The notes under the pieces were generated by a model. The model had not been told where the DNA came from and made no database searches. It saw only the letters and a program-made list of their open reading frames with translations. Shown here piece after piece: positions 7,216 through 15,909 of a DNA stretch of 40,448 nt. The DNA lies in assembly GCA_946499275.1 (NCBI GenBank), contig CAMMRL010000019.1:1-40448 (forward strand), given 5' to 3'. Positions within the stretch are counted from its first letter, which is position 1, and each line of letters starts with the position of its first letter. The translations under genes and the position numbers were made by a program. Source of the DNA: an uncultured Clostridia bacterium. Its GTDB lineage: Bacteria > Bacillota > Clostridia > Oscillospirales > Acutalibacteraceae.

Positions 7216-10200
7216 ATGTACATTGCCGATTTGCATATTCATTCCCGCTATTCCCGGGCTACCAGCCGCGAGGGCGATCCCGAACACCTGGACTGGTGGG
7301 CGCGCCGCAAAGGAATTGGCCTTGTAGGGACCGGGGACTTTACCCATCCTGCTTGGCGGGAAGAACTGCGGGAAAAGCTCCTGCCGGCGGAAGAGGGGTT
7401 TTACACGCTGAAAGAAGAATACCGTTTGGACAGCGGGCTTTCCGGCAGTGTGGAATCGCCGCGATTTGTGGTAAGCGGCGAGATCAGTTCGATTTATAAG
7501 AAAAACGGGAAGGTCCGGAAGGTGCACAACATCATCCTGCTTCCCGGCTTGGATGAAGCGGAAGAGATTTCCCGCAAGCTGGAAACCATCGGAAATATCC
7601 ATTCGGACGGCCGCCCGATCCTGGGGCTGGACAGCCGCGACCTGTTGGAGATCACCCTGGAGATCTGCCCGCGGGCCGTGTTTATTCCGGCACATATCTG
7701 GACGCCGCACTTTTCCTTGTTCGGGGCGTTTTCCGGCTTTGATACAATCGAGGAATGCTTTGAGGATTTGACGCCGTATATCCATGCGTTGGAGACCGGG
7801 TTGTCCTCCGACCCGCCGATGAACTGGCGGCTTTCGGCATTGGACAACTACCTGCTTGTCTCCAATTCGGACGCGCATTCTCCCTCGAAACTTGGAAGGG
7901 AAGCCAATATTTTTGATACGGCGCTGAATTATATGGCTTTTTCCGCCGCGTTGGGCGGGGTGGATGCTGTAGGGCTGACCGGAACCATTGAATTTTTCCC
8001 CGAAGAGGGAAAGTATCACTTTGACGGCCATCGCGCCTGTAAGCAATGCCTGACCCCTGCCGAAGCGGAACAGGCCGGCGGCCGGTGCCCGGTCTGCGGC
8101 CGGAAACTGACAACCGGCGTGCTTCATCGCGTGGAACAATTGGCGGATCGGGAGGAAGGCTTTATCCTTCCCGACGCGCGTTCCTTTGAAAATTTAATCC
8201 CCCTCCCGGAAGTGATCGGCGCTTCAACCGGGTGTTCTCCCACCAGCAAGAAGACGACGGAGCGGTTTGAGGCGATGCTGCGGGAACTGGGACCGGAATT
8301 CACTATTTTGAGACAGACTCCTTTATCCGATATCGAGCAGTTCATCGGTCCCTGCGTAGCGGAAGGAATCCGCCGTATGCGCCGGGGAGAGGTGAAGAGA
8401 ATTCCCGGGTACGACGGGGAATACGGAAAAATCCAGCTTTTGGATCCGGAAGAAATCGAAACGTTGAACGGACAGCTCTTTTTCTTCAGCGATGCGGGCG
8501 CACGGCCGTCGCGTAGAGATAAAGGAGAACCGGAGCCGGTGTCCCAATTGCCCAAACGAGATATGGAAACGGCGGTTGAATTGAGCCCGGAACTTCCACA
8601 AGGCGCGTTGTCCGGGCTGAATACACAGCAGCGGGATGCCGTCCTAGCGCGGGATGCCGCGATCGCGGTTATCGCCGGACCAGGGACGGGAAAGACCAAA
8701 ACGCTGGTTTCCCGCATCCTTCATTTGGTGCAGGATTTCCACGTGAAGCCGTCAAATATTACCGCGGTAACCTTCACCAATAAAGCGGCGGCAGAGATGC
8801 GGGAACGGCTGGAAAAGGCACTCGGCAACAAGCGGACTGTGCGGGAAATGACGATCGGCACGTTCCATGCGATCGGGCTGAAGCTGATGGAAGAGCTGGG
8901 AATGGCACCGGCGGTGGCGGATGATGCGGATATGCAGGCCGCCGCGTCGGAGATTATCGAAGAACAGGGGCTCAAAATATCGGCTGCCCGCTTTTTGCAG
9001 GCGGTCTCCCGGCAGAAAAGCGGCCTGACGCAAAAGGAAGCGGTTCCGCCGGATGCCGTGGCGGCATACGGCGCCCGTTTGCGGGAAAGAGGGCTCCTGG
9101 ATTTTGACGATATCCTCCTGAAATCCTTGGAAATCTCTTCTTCGGGCGCGATAAATCTCCAGCGCTTTACCCATTTATTGGTGGATGAATTTCAGGACAT
9201 CAACGACATACAATACCGGCTCATCCGCGCTTGGCGGCCGGAGGGAGGCACGCTTTTTGTCATTGGCGACCCCGACCAGGCGATTTACGGGTTCCGCGGT
9301 TCGGATTCCCGCTGTTTCGAACGGCTGGATGCCGATTACCCGGCGCTCCGGCGGGTTCGGCTGGTGTGTAATTACCGTTCCACCCCGGCGATCCTCCGCT
9401 GCGCCCTGTCGGCCATTGCGCCCAATCCGCCGGCGGCAGGGGGGCGTGCCCTGGACCCGCAGAAGGGGGAAGGGGCCCCTGTCCGGCTGCTGGAAGCCGG
9501 GGACGATTTTTCGGAAGCGATATTTATCGCCAAGGAAATCAACCGCATGGTAGGCGGTATGGATATGCTGGACGCCCAGTCGCTGCGTACGCGGTCGGGA
9601 AGCCATGGCTTTTCGGAAATCGCCGTTTTATATCGTACCCATCGCCAGGCGGAGATTTTGGAAACCTGTCTGAAAAAAGAGGGGATTCCCTATGTAGTGA
9701 CCGGGCGTGATTCGATACTCACGGAGCAATCGGTGCGGGAAGCGTTGGCGTTTTTCCGTTCCCTTTTGGAACCGGCGAATAAGGAAGCGCTGTATACCAG
9801 TTTGATGGAGGCCGGCGATCGAAAGGAGGGTTACGGCGGGGAGCGGAAGGCGCTGTATGATTTCTGCCGGAACGAATCTGTCGCCATGCAAAAGCGGCGT
9901 ATTCAATCGCCGGAGGACTGGGTGTCCGTTCTGCCGCCGCCTTTCTCGGCAATGGCATGCGTGCAGGCTTGGGCAAAACGGGCGGCACGTTTTCTACCCC
10001 ATTTGAAAACCTCCAAGCCGTCCGTCCTTTTGGAGGAATGGATGGAATCCACCGGCCATGACCGGGAGGAGCCGCTGATAAAGCTGCGGAATATGGCGCT
10101 GTTCCACCCTACCATATCCGCTTTCCTACACAATCTTACGACCGGGGAGGAGGGGGATATCGCCCGCAGCGGGAGCGGCAAATATAGCGCCGATTCGGTT

Positions 10201-10491
10201 GCGTTGATGACCATGCATGGTTCCAAAGGGCTGGAATTCCCCATCGTATTCCTTTGTGGGTTCCGAAAGGGCGTGATTCCCCTGGAACGGCCGGGCCGTC
10301 CGACGGATCTGCCGGAAGAACGGCGGCTTTTCTATGTAGGAATGACCCGGGCGCAGGAAGAATTGATTCTGCTGACTTCCGGCGAACCATCGCCGTTTGA
10401 AAACGATATTCCCGCCGCTGATCTGGAAAAGGCGAAAACGGTGCGGGCCAATCGTTTTTACGCCGGGAAGCAGCTGAGCCTGTTTGACTGA
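7216..10491 (+). CDS. EndoQ-like PHP nuclease fused to UvrD/Rep-type helicase
   Basis: 1091 residues from the ATG at 7216, 7 bases after GGAGGG; an in-frame start at 7189 lacks a ribosome-binding site. Residues 1 to about 400 are a PHP-type nuclease resembling endonuclease Q: metal motifs DLHIHS (5-10), GDFTHP and SNSDAHS, plus a four-Cys zinc site (CKQC near 275, CPVC near 292). EndoQ nicks DNA 5' of deaminated bases and abasic sites. From about 470 on it is a superfamily 1A helicase with all motifs: Walker A AGPGTGKTKT (about 488), TFTNKAAAEMRERL, DEFQD (about 657), GDPDQAIYGFRG, VCNYRST, MTMHGSKGLEFPIV and FYVGMTRAQEEL (about 1045). Both halves keep their catalytic residues. I infer repair of deaminated DNA, in which the helicase opens the strand nicked by the nuclease. 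It is a single-gene unit. Confidence 0.9.
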   Translation: MYIADLHIHSRYSRATSREGDPEHLDWWARRKGIGLVGTGDFTHPAWREELREKLLPAEEGFYTLKEEYRLDSGLSGSVESPRFVVSGEISSIYKKNGKVRKVHNIILLPGLDEAEEISRKLETIGNIHSDGRPILGLDSRDLLEITLEICPRAVFIPAHIWTPHFSLFGAFSGFDTIEECFEDLTPYIHALETGLSSDPPMNWRLSALDNYLLVSNSDAHSPSKLGREANIFDTALNYMAFSAALGGVDAVGLTGTIEFFPEEGKYHFDGHRACKQCLTPAEAEQAGGRCPVCGRKLTTGVLHRVEQLADREEGFILPDARSFENLIPLPEVIGASTGCSPTSKKTTERFEAMLRELGPEFTILRQTPLSDIEQFIGPCVAEGIRRMRRGEVKRIPGYDGEYGKIQLLDPEEIETLNGQLFFFSDAGARPSRRDKGEPEPVSQLPKRDMETAVELSPELPQGALSGLNTQQRDAVLARDAAIAVIAGPGTGKTKTLVSRILHLVQDFHVKPSNITAVTFTNKAAAEMRERLEKALGNKRTVREMTIGTFHAIGLKLMEELGMAPAVADDADMQAAASEIIEEQGLKISAARFLQAVSRQKSGLTQKEAVPPDAVAAYGARLRERGLLDFDDILLKSLEISSSGAINLQRFTHLLVDEFQDINDIQYRLIRAWRPEGGTLFVIGDPDQAIYGFRGSDSRCFERLDADYPALRRVRLVCNYRSTPAILRCALSAIAPNPPAAGGRALDPQKGEGAPVRLLEAGDDFSEAIFIAKEINRMVGGMDMLDAQSLRTRSGSHGFSEIAVLYRTHRQAEILETCLKKEGIPYVVTGRDSILTEQSVREALAFFRSLLEPANKEALYTSLMEAGDRKEGYGGERKALYDFCRNESVAMQKRRIQSPEDWVSVLPPPFSAMACVQAWAKRAARFLPHLKTSKPSVLLEEWMESTGHDREEPLIKLRNMALFHPTISAFLHNLTTGEEGDIARSGSGKYSADSVALMTMHGSKGLEFPIVFLCGFRKGVIPLERPGRPTDLPEERRLFYVGMTRAQEELILLTSGEPSPFENDIPAADLEKAKTVRANRFYAGKQLSLFD

Positions 10492-10544
10492 CGGCTGTTT
10501 TACCTTTTGGCGCCTGCCCTATCCGCGGTAATGACCCGTTGTGG

Positions 10545-10598
10545 AAAAAAGCCGCCTGTCCTGCGTGTTTTTTATTAGCGCACGGAACGGGCGGCTTT
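10545..10598 (-). terminator. Terminator of the LysR gene
   Basis: On the minus strand, AAAGCCGCC (10598-10590, inside the end of the gene) pairs with GGCGGCTTT (10556-10548), continuing into a run of T. The stem therefore uses the last codons of the gene. Confidence 0.55.
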
Positions 10599-11468
10599 CC
10601 ATTGCAGAAAAATTTCCTTGTAGCGGTCGGCGTACAAGCTGTTTTTCCGCCAGATAAAGGAAAAGTCGTGGACAAGATGAAAATCCACCATAGGGATGAG
10701 ACGGATTTCCCCTTGTTGGAGTTCCCGCCTGACCGCCGCTTCATATAGGAAAGTAATGCCGCAGCCCGCCGCTGTCAGGGACTTGATGACGGCGATATTG
10801 CTGGCTTGTATATGGGAAGAAAAATCGGTAATGCTGAGGTTTCGGCCTTCCAGATAGGTTTCCAAAATCCGGCGGGTTCCGGAACCTTCTTCGCGGACCA
10901 ACAGTCGTTCCCCCAGCAAGTCTTCTATCCGGCGGACAGGCCTGGTGAATTCGTAATCCCGGCCGCAGACGGCAACGAATCGTTCCGTGGAATAAACAAG
11001 GGAGTCATACGCGCTTTGGGGAAAGTACCCTTCCACCACCGCAAAATCAAGCTTGCCGTCGTCCAGCATTTTCAGAAGCGCCTGGGTGTCGGCCACCTCC
11101 ATGTGAACGCTGACTTCCGGATTTTTCTTTATGTAAGCGGCCAACGGCGCCGTTATCGCGAATTCGCCGACCGTCAAGGTAGCCCCGAAAGCAAGCCGGC
11201 GTCCGTCGACAGCATGGGGGTTCATCTGTTCCTTCAAATGCTGCAGGTCGTGCTGTATGGTCGCGGCGGCCTGCCAAAACTCCCGGCCGGCGCGGGTCAA
11301 AACAGGCTTTTTGCCGTGAAAGTCAAAGAAGCGCACGCCGTAAACGCCTTCCAAAGCGCGGATATGCTGAGATACCGCCGGCTGAGTGATATGGAGCAGC
11401 TCCGCTGCGCGGGTGAAATTCATTGTTTGGCAGACCGTTAAAAAGGTCTCTACACGGAAATCCAGCAA
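10575..11468 (-). CDS. LysR-family regulator (YeiE-like position)
   Basis: 297 residues from a TTG at 11468, chosen because AAGGAGG lies 8 bases upstream and the helix-turn-helix then starts at the usual place; an ATG at 11543 would add 25 unusual residues. The N-terminal domain is typical ([20 protein letters not shown], then [12 protein letters not shown]). A type 2 periplasmic-binding-like effector domain follows from about 90. The gene is transcribed away from a YeiH-family transporter, an arrangement also seen for yeiE-yeiH in enterobacteria, so it probably controls that transporter. A 27-bp palindrome in the shared intergenic region (11544-11570) is the likely operator. The effector is unknown. 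Confidence 0.88.
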   Translation of the reverse strand: MLDFRVETFLTVCQTMNFTRAAELLHITQPAVSQHIRALEGVYGVRFFDFHGKKPVLTRAGREFWQAAATIQHDLQHLKEQMNPHAVDGRRLAFGATLTVGEFAITAPLAAYIKKNPEVSVHMEVADTQALLKMLDDGKLDFAVVEGYFPQSAYDSLVYSTERFVAVCGRDYEFTRPVRRIEDLLGERLLVREEGSGTRRILETYLEGRNLSITDFSSHIQASNIAVIKSLTAAGCGITFLYEAAVRRELQQGEIRLIPMVDFHLVHDFSFIWRKNSLYADRYKEIFLQWKAARSVR

Positions 11469-11543
11469 CGGCTTCGCCTCCTTGACGCTGATCAGTCCGA
11501 ACCAATGGGGATAGCCCCGCTGTTCGAGACGCATTTCACTCAC

Positions 11544-11570
11544 TTTATAATAACATATTGTTATTATAAA
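11544..11570. promoter_or_regulatory. Probable LysR operator palindrome
   Basis: Two perfect 12-bp arms (11544-11555 and 11559-11570) are separated by TAT; the core is AATAACA-TAT-TGTTATT. It lies just upstream of the -35 box of the transporter promoter and about 75 bases upstream of the regulator start. That is the usual place for a LysR recognition site that activates one gene and autoregulates the other. Confidence 0.6.
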
Positions 11571-11585
11571 ATAAAGAATAATTAT

Positions 11586-11614
11586 TTTTCATTATGCCTA
11601 TTTCGCAGTATAAT
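11586..11614 (+). promoter_or_regulatory. Promoter of the YeiH-family gene
   Basis: TTTTCA (11586-11591), a 17-base spacer and TATAAT (11609-11614). The perfect -10 with a weak -35 fits a promoter helped by the adjacent LysR protein. The leader is about 75 bases. Confidence 0.55.
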
Positions 11615-11696
11615 ACCGTCGAAGAAAGCAAGGAAGGATTTGGGTCTCGGAAAGGAGACGCCACCCGATTGCTTGACGCTCAGAGGGGGAGTAACC

Positions 11697-12704
11697 ATGG
11701 CATTTGTTAAAAAATCCTGGCGGGGGATACTGCTCTGCCTACTAATTGCGGCGCCTGCCTGGTTCTTGGGAAGGCTTGTGCCTGTGGTGGGCGGGCCGGT
11801 ATTCGCTATATTGGCCGGCATGGTGATCGCTTTATTTTTCAAGCAGAAAGAATCTTTCGCACCCGGTATTACCTTTACGTCCAAAAAAATACTGCAGTAC
11901 GCGGTGGTGCTTCTCGGGTTTGGCATGAACCTAACGGACATTTTGTCCAAGGGCAAACAGTCGCTGCCGATTATCCTGTCCACCATTACCACGTCGCTGG
12001 TGATTGCCTTCGTGATGTATAAGATCACCAAGGTCCCGGAAAACAACGCCATTTTAATTGGCGTCGGCTCCTCCATCTGCGGCGGTTCGGCCATCGCGGC
12101 GACGGCGCCGGTTATCGGGGCGGATGATGAGGAAATTGCGCAGTCCATTTCGGTGATTTTCCTGTTCAATGTGGCGGCGGCGCTGCTTTTCCCGACCCTC
12201 GGCGGGTTGCTCGGCTTGTCCGATACCGGGTTCGGCCTGTTTGCCGGTACCGCGATCAACGATACCTCCTCGGTCACGGCGGCGGCGACGGCTTGGGACG
12301 GGATGCACGGCAGCAATACCCTGGACGCCGCCACCATCGTGAAACTGACCAGGACGCTGGCGATTATTCCGATTACCTTGGTTTTGGCCCTGGTGCGTAC
12401 CCGTAAGGCAAAAGGCGAGGGGGACGCTAAGGTAAACCTGAAAAAGATTTTCCCCTTTTTCGTGCTTTTCTTTGTGCTGGCTTCGGTGGTCACGACCGTA
12501 TTCCAATTGCCGGCGACGGTGACCGGCCCGCTGAAAGAGCTGAGCAAATTTTTCATCATTATGGCAATGGCGGCGATCGGGTTGAATACCAATATCGTCA
12601 AGCTGGTAAAAACCGGCGGCCGGCCGATCCTGATCGGGTTGTGTTGCTGGGTAGGGATCGCCGCGGTCAGCCTGGGGATGCAGGCGGCGCTCGGGATTTG
12701 GTAA
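11697..12704 (+). CDS. YeiH-family (UPF0324) membrane transporter, putative sulfate exporter
   Basis: 335 residues from the ATG at 11697, with GGGGGAG just upstream; the frame runs on upstream without a usable start. There are about ten hydrophobic helices. Family features include [14 protein letters not shown], the Gly-rich [20 protein letters not shown] and [13 protein letters not shown]. Members are often annotated as putative sulfate exporters, but the substrate has not been firmly shown and sulfite or other small oxyanions are possible. It lies divergent from a LysR regulator and ends two bases before an unusually long palindromic terminator. The length is normal for the family. Confidence 0.9.
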   Translation: MAFVKKSWRGILLCLLIAAPAWFLGRLVPVVGGPVFAILAGMVIALFFKQKESFAPGITFTSKKILQYAVVLLGFGMNLTDILSKGKQSLPIILSTITTSLVIAFVMYKITKVPENNAILIGVGSSICGGSAIAATAPVIGADDEEIAQSISVIFLFNVAAALLFPTLGGLLGLSDTGFGLFAGTAINDTSSVTAAATAWDGMHGSNTLDAATIVKLTRTLAIIPITLVLALVRTRKAKGEGDAKVNLKKIFPFFVLFFVLASVVTTVFQLPATVTGPLKELSKFFIIMAMAAIGLNTNIVKLVKTGGRPILIGLCCWVGIAAVSLGMQAALGIW

Positions 12705-12706
12705 AA

Positions 12707-12763
12707 CGCGTACGAATACAAAAAACGCCGGAAATTTTCCGGCGTTTTTTGTATTCGTACGCG
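12707..12763. terminator. Very long palindromic bidirectional terminator
   Basis: Two perfect 28-bp arms (12707-12734 and 12736-12763) meet with a single central base. The GC-rich core (ACGCCGG/CCGGCGT) is flanked by A6/T6, giving a T tract in both directions, then by a further 13 paired bases (CGCGTACGAATAC and its complement). It starts two bases after the transporter stop codon. Confidence 0.85.
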
Positions 12764-12888
12764 GCAAAAGGTAAGAAATTGATCCCACCGCGGAGGTTGA
12801 AAGAGCTTTTTGGCCGTCGGTGTGTTTCAAAAGTTCCGCATAGACGACAGGGGGCTGTTTGGAGACCGGACGCCCTGCTGCATGATGC

Positions 12889-13449
12889 TCACCCATTTTG
12901 TATGTTGTGCAGCCATTGGAACCAGGGTTTTCCAAAGGTCTTTTTGGCGGCAATGGCAAAAACAAGAAGGGAAACAGCCATCAATCCCATAGTGGCGATA
13001 ACCCAAATAATGCGGGATTCGGTTGCTGCGTTTATCGTACCGGCGTTTTCCCCGGCGATTATATTCCCGTTTTCATCAAAATACAGGGTGATATGCGTGC
13101 CTTCGGGAAGGTCATCCTCCAACAGGCCGATTTCTTCCGGGGAAATATAGAAAAGTGTATTTTTCACGTACCGTATTTTCCCATTTTCCACCCGACCCGT
13201 CCGGGACTCGGCATACTCTCCATCATAACCAGCAGAGGGCCCCGCCATCGCATATCCGGTCAGAACGGCGAGCATGACGACATATAGCAGGGTAAGGCCA
13301 ATCGCTCCCCAGAACGTTTTGAGGAAAGCGCTTGCCGCCAATGTTTCTTCCGCCGTTTTATCCGGCTCTTTTTGAAGCCGGAAACCAAGGAGGATAACGT
13401 TGGCTCCTCTTGAAGCATGGATATGGAAGGGGATATCGTTCCCGTTCAT
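12889..13449 (-). CDS. Uncharacterised two-helix membrane protein
   Basis: 186 residues from the ATG at 13449, 9 bases after AAGAGGG; a TTG two codons upstream is too close to that site. A cytoplasmic N-terminus of about 45 residues leads to a helix (WGAIGLTLLYVVMLAVLTGY). An external domain of about 85 residues (containing RYVKNTLFYISPEEIGLLED and HITLYFDENGNIIAGE) is followed by a second helix (IIWVIATMGLMAVSLLVFAI) and a short tail. The middle resembles the DUF3592-like theme of an external beta domain between two helices, but I cannot assign a family. It has its own promoter, divergent from tgt. Confidence 0.75.
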   Translation of the reverse strand: MNGNDIPFHIHASRGANVILLGFRLQKEPDKTAEETLAASAFLKTFWGAIGLTLLYVVMLAVLTGYAMAGPSAGYDGEYAESRTGRVENGKIRYVKNTLFYISPEEIGLLEDDLPEGTHITLYFDENGNIIAGENAGTINAATESRIIWVIATMGLMAVSLLVFAIAAKKTFGKPWFQWLHNIQNG

Positions 13450-13511
13450 GTACAAAAGCCCTCTTTCTTCAGGAAAATGGTTGTTTTAACCGGGCGGATT
13501 CGTTTATTGTT

Positions 13512-13540
13512 AATATACCACACCATCCGGACCGAAACAA
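13512..13540 (-). promoter_or_regulatory. Promoter of the two-helix membrane protein gene
   Basis: On the minus strand, TTGTTT (13540-13535), a 17-base spacer and TATATT (13517-13512). The leader would be about 55 bases. Confidence 0.5.
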
Positions 13541-13585
13541 GAATCGGCGGGAATTCGAATAAAGACGGAAGGGGAAGGGAACGCC

Positions 13586-13614
13586 TTGCGAAAAATGGAG
13601 AAGTATATTATACT
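13586..13614 (+). promoter_or_regulatory. Promoter of tgt
   Basis: TTGCGA (13586-13591), a 17-base spacer and TATACT (13609-13614). Transcription would start near 13621, about 44 bases before the ATG. That leader is too short for a preQ1 riboswitch, and none is seen. Confidence 0.6.
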
Positions 13615-13664
13615 GAAAGCCGCGAATCTGAAACGCAGCGGATTGATGGAAAGGAACGAACGGT

Positions 13665-14804
13665 ATGCCGATGATTTTACAGGCCATCACGCCCCAGGGG
13701 GCGGCGCGGCGCGGCGTCTTTCAAACGCCGCACGGCGATGTGCAGACTCCCGCTTTCATGAATGTGGCGACCTGCGGCGCGATCAAAGGGGCGGTATCCG
13801 CTTATGATTTGAAGGAAATCAAGTGCCAGGTCCAGCTTTGCAATACCTATCATTTGCACGTACGCCCGGGCGAGGGGTTGGTATACGAAATGGGCGGTTT
13901 GCAGCCGTTTACCGGCTGGGATGGGCCGATTCTGACCGACAGCGGCGGTTTCCAGGTATTCTCCCTGGCGAAGCTGCGGAAAATCCGGGAGGAGGGAGTG
14001 GAATTCGCTTCCCACATAGACGGCCGCCGCCTGTTTATCGGTCCGGAACAAAGCATGCAGATACAATCCCGCCTAGGTTCCACGATCGCGATGGCGTTCG
14101 ACGAATGCGTGGAAAACCCAGCGGAATACGGTTATGCGAAGAACTCCTGCGCCCGCACGGTGCGCTGGCTCCACCGCTGCAAAGCGGAAATGGAGCGGCT
14201 GAACGCACAGCCCGGCACCCTCAATCCCCGGCAGCTGCTGTTCGGGATCAACCAGGGCTGTACCTTTGACGATTTACGAGTGGAAAACATGAAAGAAATC
14301 GCGGAACTGGATCTGGACGGCTACGCGATTGGCGGCCTGGCTGTCGGCGAACCGGCCGAGGATATGTACCGGATTATTGCGGCGGTGGAACCCCATATGC
14401 CGTCGGACAAGCCCCGTTACCTCATGGGGGTGGGAACGCCCTGCAATATTTTGGAAGCGGTGTACCGCGGGGTGGACCTGTTCGACTGCGTGATGCCCAC
14501 CCGAAATGCCCGGCATGGGCATATCTTTACCTGGCAGGGAAGGCGCAACCTACTGAATCAGAAATACGAACACGATCCGGCCCCGCTGGATGAGGAATGC
14601 GACTGCCCCGTCTGCCGACGGCATTCCCGTGCCTATATCCGCCATCTATTCAAAAGCGGGGAGATGCTCGCCATGCGGCTGTGTGTGCTGCACAACTTGT
14701 ATTTTTACAATACGCTGATGGAACGGATCCGGGAATGCCTGGAAAAGGGCGCTTTTTTGGAATTTTACAAAAAGTTTACAGGTATTTTGGACCGACGGAT
14801 CTAA
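13665..14804 (+). CDS. tgt: tRNA-guanine transglycosylase
   Basis: 379 residues, the usual bacterial length. It exchanges guanine 34 of GUN-anticodon tRNAs for preQ1 (queuine precursor) in the cytoplasm. Visible signatures are LTDSGGFQVFSL with the first catalytic Asp, FDCVMPTRNARHG with the nucleophile Asp, and the zinc site CDCPVC plus the downstream Cys/His (MRLCVLHNLYFYNTLM). The ATG at 13665 follows GGAAAGGAACG; a second ATG two codons on is also possible. It is followed by yajC, the arrangement found in many bacteria, but yajC has its own promoter here. Confidence 0.97.
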   Translation: MPMILQAITPQGAARRGVFQTPHGDVQTPAFMNVATCGAIKGAVSAYDLKEIKCQVQLCNTYHLHVRPGEGLVYEMGGLQPFTGWDGPILTDSGGFQVFSLAKLRKIREEGVEFASHIDGRRLFIGPEQSMQIQSRLGSTIAMAFDECVENPAEYGYAKNSCARTVRWLHRCKAEMERLNAQPGTLNPRQLLFGINQGCTFDDLRVENMKEIAELDLDGYAIGGLAVGEPAEDMYRIIAAVEPHMPSDKPRYLMGVGTPCNILEAVYRGVDLFDCVMPTRNARHGHIFTWQGRRNLLNQKYEHDPAPLDEECDCPVCRRHSRAYIRHLFKSGEMLAMRLCVLHNLYFYNTLMERIRECLEKGAFLEFYKKFTGILDRRI

Positions 14805-14811
14805 ATGGTAC

Positions 14812-14840
14812 TTGCTATCGACCGCAAAAGCCTTTATAAT
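14812..14840 (+). promoter_or_regulatory. Strong promoter of yajC
   Basis: TTGCTA (14812-14817), a 17-base spacer and a perfect TATAAT (14835-14840). Transcription should start at about 14846-14848, which falls on the GGGAG that would otherwise serve the ATG at 14855. This decides the yajC start (see that gene). Confidence 0.75.
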
Positions 14841-14869
14841 AAGGGAGATTTTGTATGGAGGTGCTGGAC

Positions 14870-15259
14870 TTGTTTAATGTTACGAACCTAATGCCGATTC
14901 TCGCAGAAGGCGAAGCTACTACGGCGCAGACACAGGGAGGCGGTATCGCCAGCCTGCTGGTGTCGTTGATACCGCTTCTTCTGGTTGTTGTATTGATGTA
15001 TTTTATGCTCATCCGTCCGCAGAAAAAGCGGCAGAAGGAAGAGCAGGCCATGCGCAACAACATCCGTGTGGGGGATGAAATCACCACCATCGGCGGGATA
15101 TGCGGCCGTGTGCTCAATATCAAGGAGGATTCCCTCGTCATTGAAACCGGTGCGGATCGCAGCAAGATGACCATCAAGAAATGGGCGATCCAAAGCTGCG
15201 AAACCGTCCATGACGGCCCGGCGCCGGATGACGACGATGACGATGACGACGATATCTGA
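14870..15259 (+). CDS. yajC: YajC, Sec translocase accessory membrane protein
   Basis: 129 residues from a TTG at 14870 with GGAGGTG six bases upstream. An ATG at 14855 in the same frame would lie only 7-9 bases from the predicted transcript start and would lose its ribosome-binding site, so the TTG is preferred. A single helix (LLVSLIPLLLVVVLMYFMLI) is followed by the family signature RPQKKRQKE and a cytoplasmic domain with VGDEITTIGGICGRV. YajC associates with SecDF-YidC at the translocon. The tail ends in nine consecutive Asp plus Ile, more acidic than usual. No secDF is present in the window. Confidence 0.9.
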   Translation: MFNVTNLMPILAEGEATTAQTQGGGIASLLVSLIPLLLVVVLMYFMLIRPQKKRQKEEQAMRNNIRVGDEITTIGGICGRVLNIKEDSLVIETGADRSKMTIKKWAIQSCETVHDGPAPDDDDDDDDDI

Positions 15260-15334
15260 TTTCGTTCAGTCTTGTACTAAACCGCCTTTTTCCGGAATAT
15301 GCTATAGCAAAGTATGACGGGAGGGGACGGGTTC

Positions 15335-15772
15335 ATGAAGGCTCATCAAAAACATTCGGCGTCCTCGGCGAGACATTCGGCGCGGCAGGAAGAGGTTTCT
15401 GCCGTCGTGCGCTGGGTACGGCCGATTCTGATCGGGGCGGTGGCCGGTATTGTTTGCTGCCTGCTGTTGTTGCTGCTTTGTTCCGCGGTGATGGCGGCAC
15501 AGGATATACCGCAGATGGCGGTCACGCCGATGGCGGTTGTAGCCGCTGCAATCGGTGCCTTTGTCGGCGGTTTCATTGCCGCGAGGGCGGCGGGAGCGCG
15601 AGGTATCGTTTATGGTGCGGCCTGCGGTGCGGTACTCTACCTTTTGGTAATGATCGCCGGCTTTGCCGTGCTTAAGGACATCCGCGGCGTATATGCGCTG
15701 GTAAAGCTTGCCGTGATGGTGGGATGCGGCGCTGTCGGCGGTATTGTAGGGGTTAATTTCCGCAAGCGCTGA
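15335..15772 (+). CDS. Small four-helix membrane protein (TIGR04086-like)
   Basis: 145 residues from the ATG at 15335, 8 bases after GGGAGGGG; an ATG at 15314 has no such site. About 25 polar, His/Ser/Arg-rich residues precede four hydrophobic segments (around 28-50, 60-82, 88-112, 118-140), with Gly/Ala-rich packing such as VVAAAIGAFVGGFIAARAAG. Its place between yajC and the SCIFF gene is where Clostridia commonly carry a TIGR04086-family protein; that assignment is from memory of the context plus topology. The function is unknown. Confidence 0.75.
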   Translation: MKAHQKHSASSARHSARQEEVSAVVRWVRPILIGAVAGIVCCLLLLLLCSAVMAAQDIPQMAVTPMAVVAAAIGAFVGGFIAARAAGARGIVYGAACGAVLYLLVMIAGFAVLKDIRGVYALVKLAVMVGCGAVGGIVGVNFRKR

Positions 15773-15814
15773 CATTGACTTTGAAACCGAAAAAACGTTT
15801 TTCTCATAAAAGCG

Positions 15815-15843
15815 TTGAATTCCAGGGCTATATGTGCTACAGT
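15815..15843 (+). promoter_or_regulatory. Promoter of the SCIFF gene
   Basis: TTGAAT (15815-15820), a 17-base spacer and TACAGT (15838-15843). Transcription would start near 15850, about 60 bases before the peptide ATG. Confidence 0.55.
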
Positions 15844-15909
15844 AATAATTAGAGATTATGAAAAGCTCCGCTTTTCCAATTGCCATTATTCTCGGGGAGG
15901 AATTGAACG

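Noticed and set aside
13450-13664. preQ1 riboswitch in front of tgt
   Set aside because: The leader after the predicted transcript start is only about 44 bases and lacks the class I/II core.
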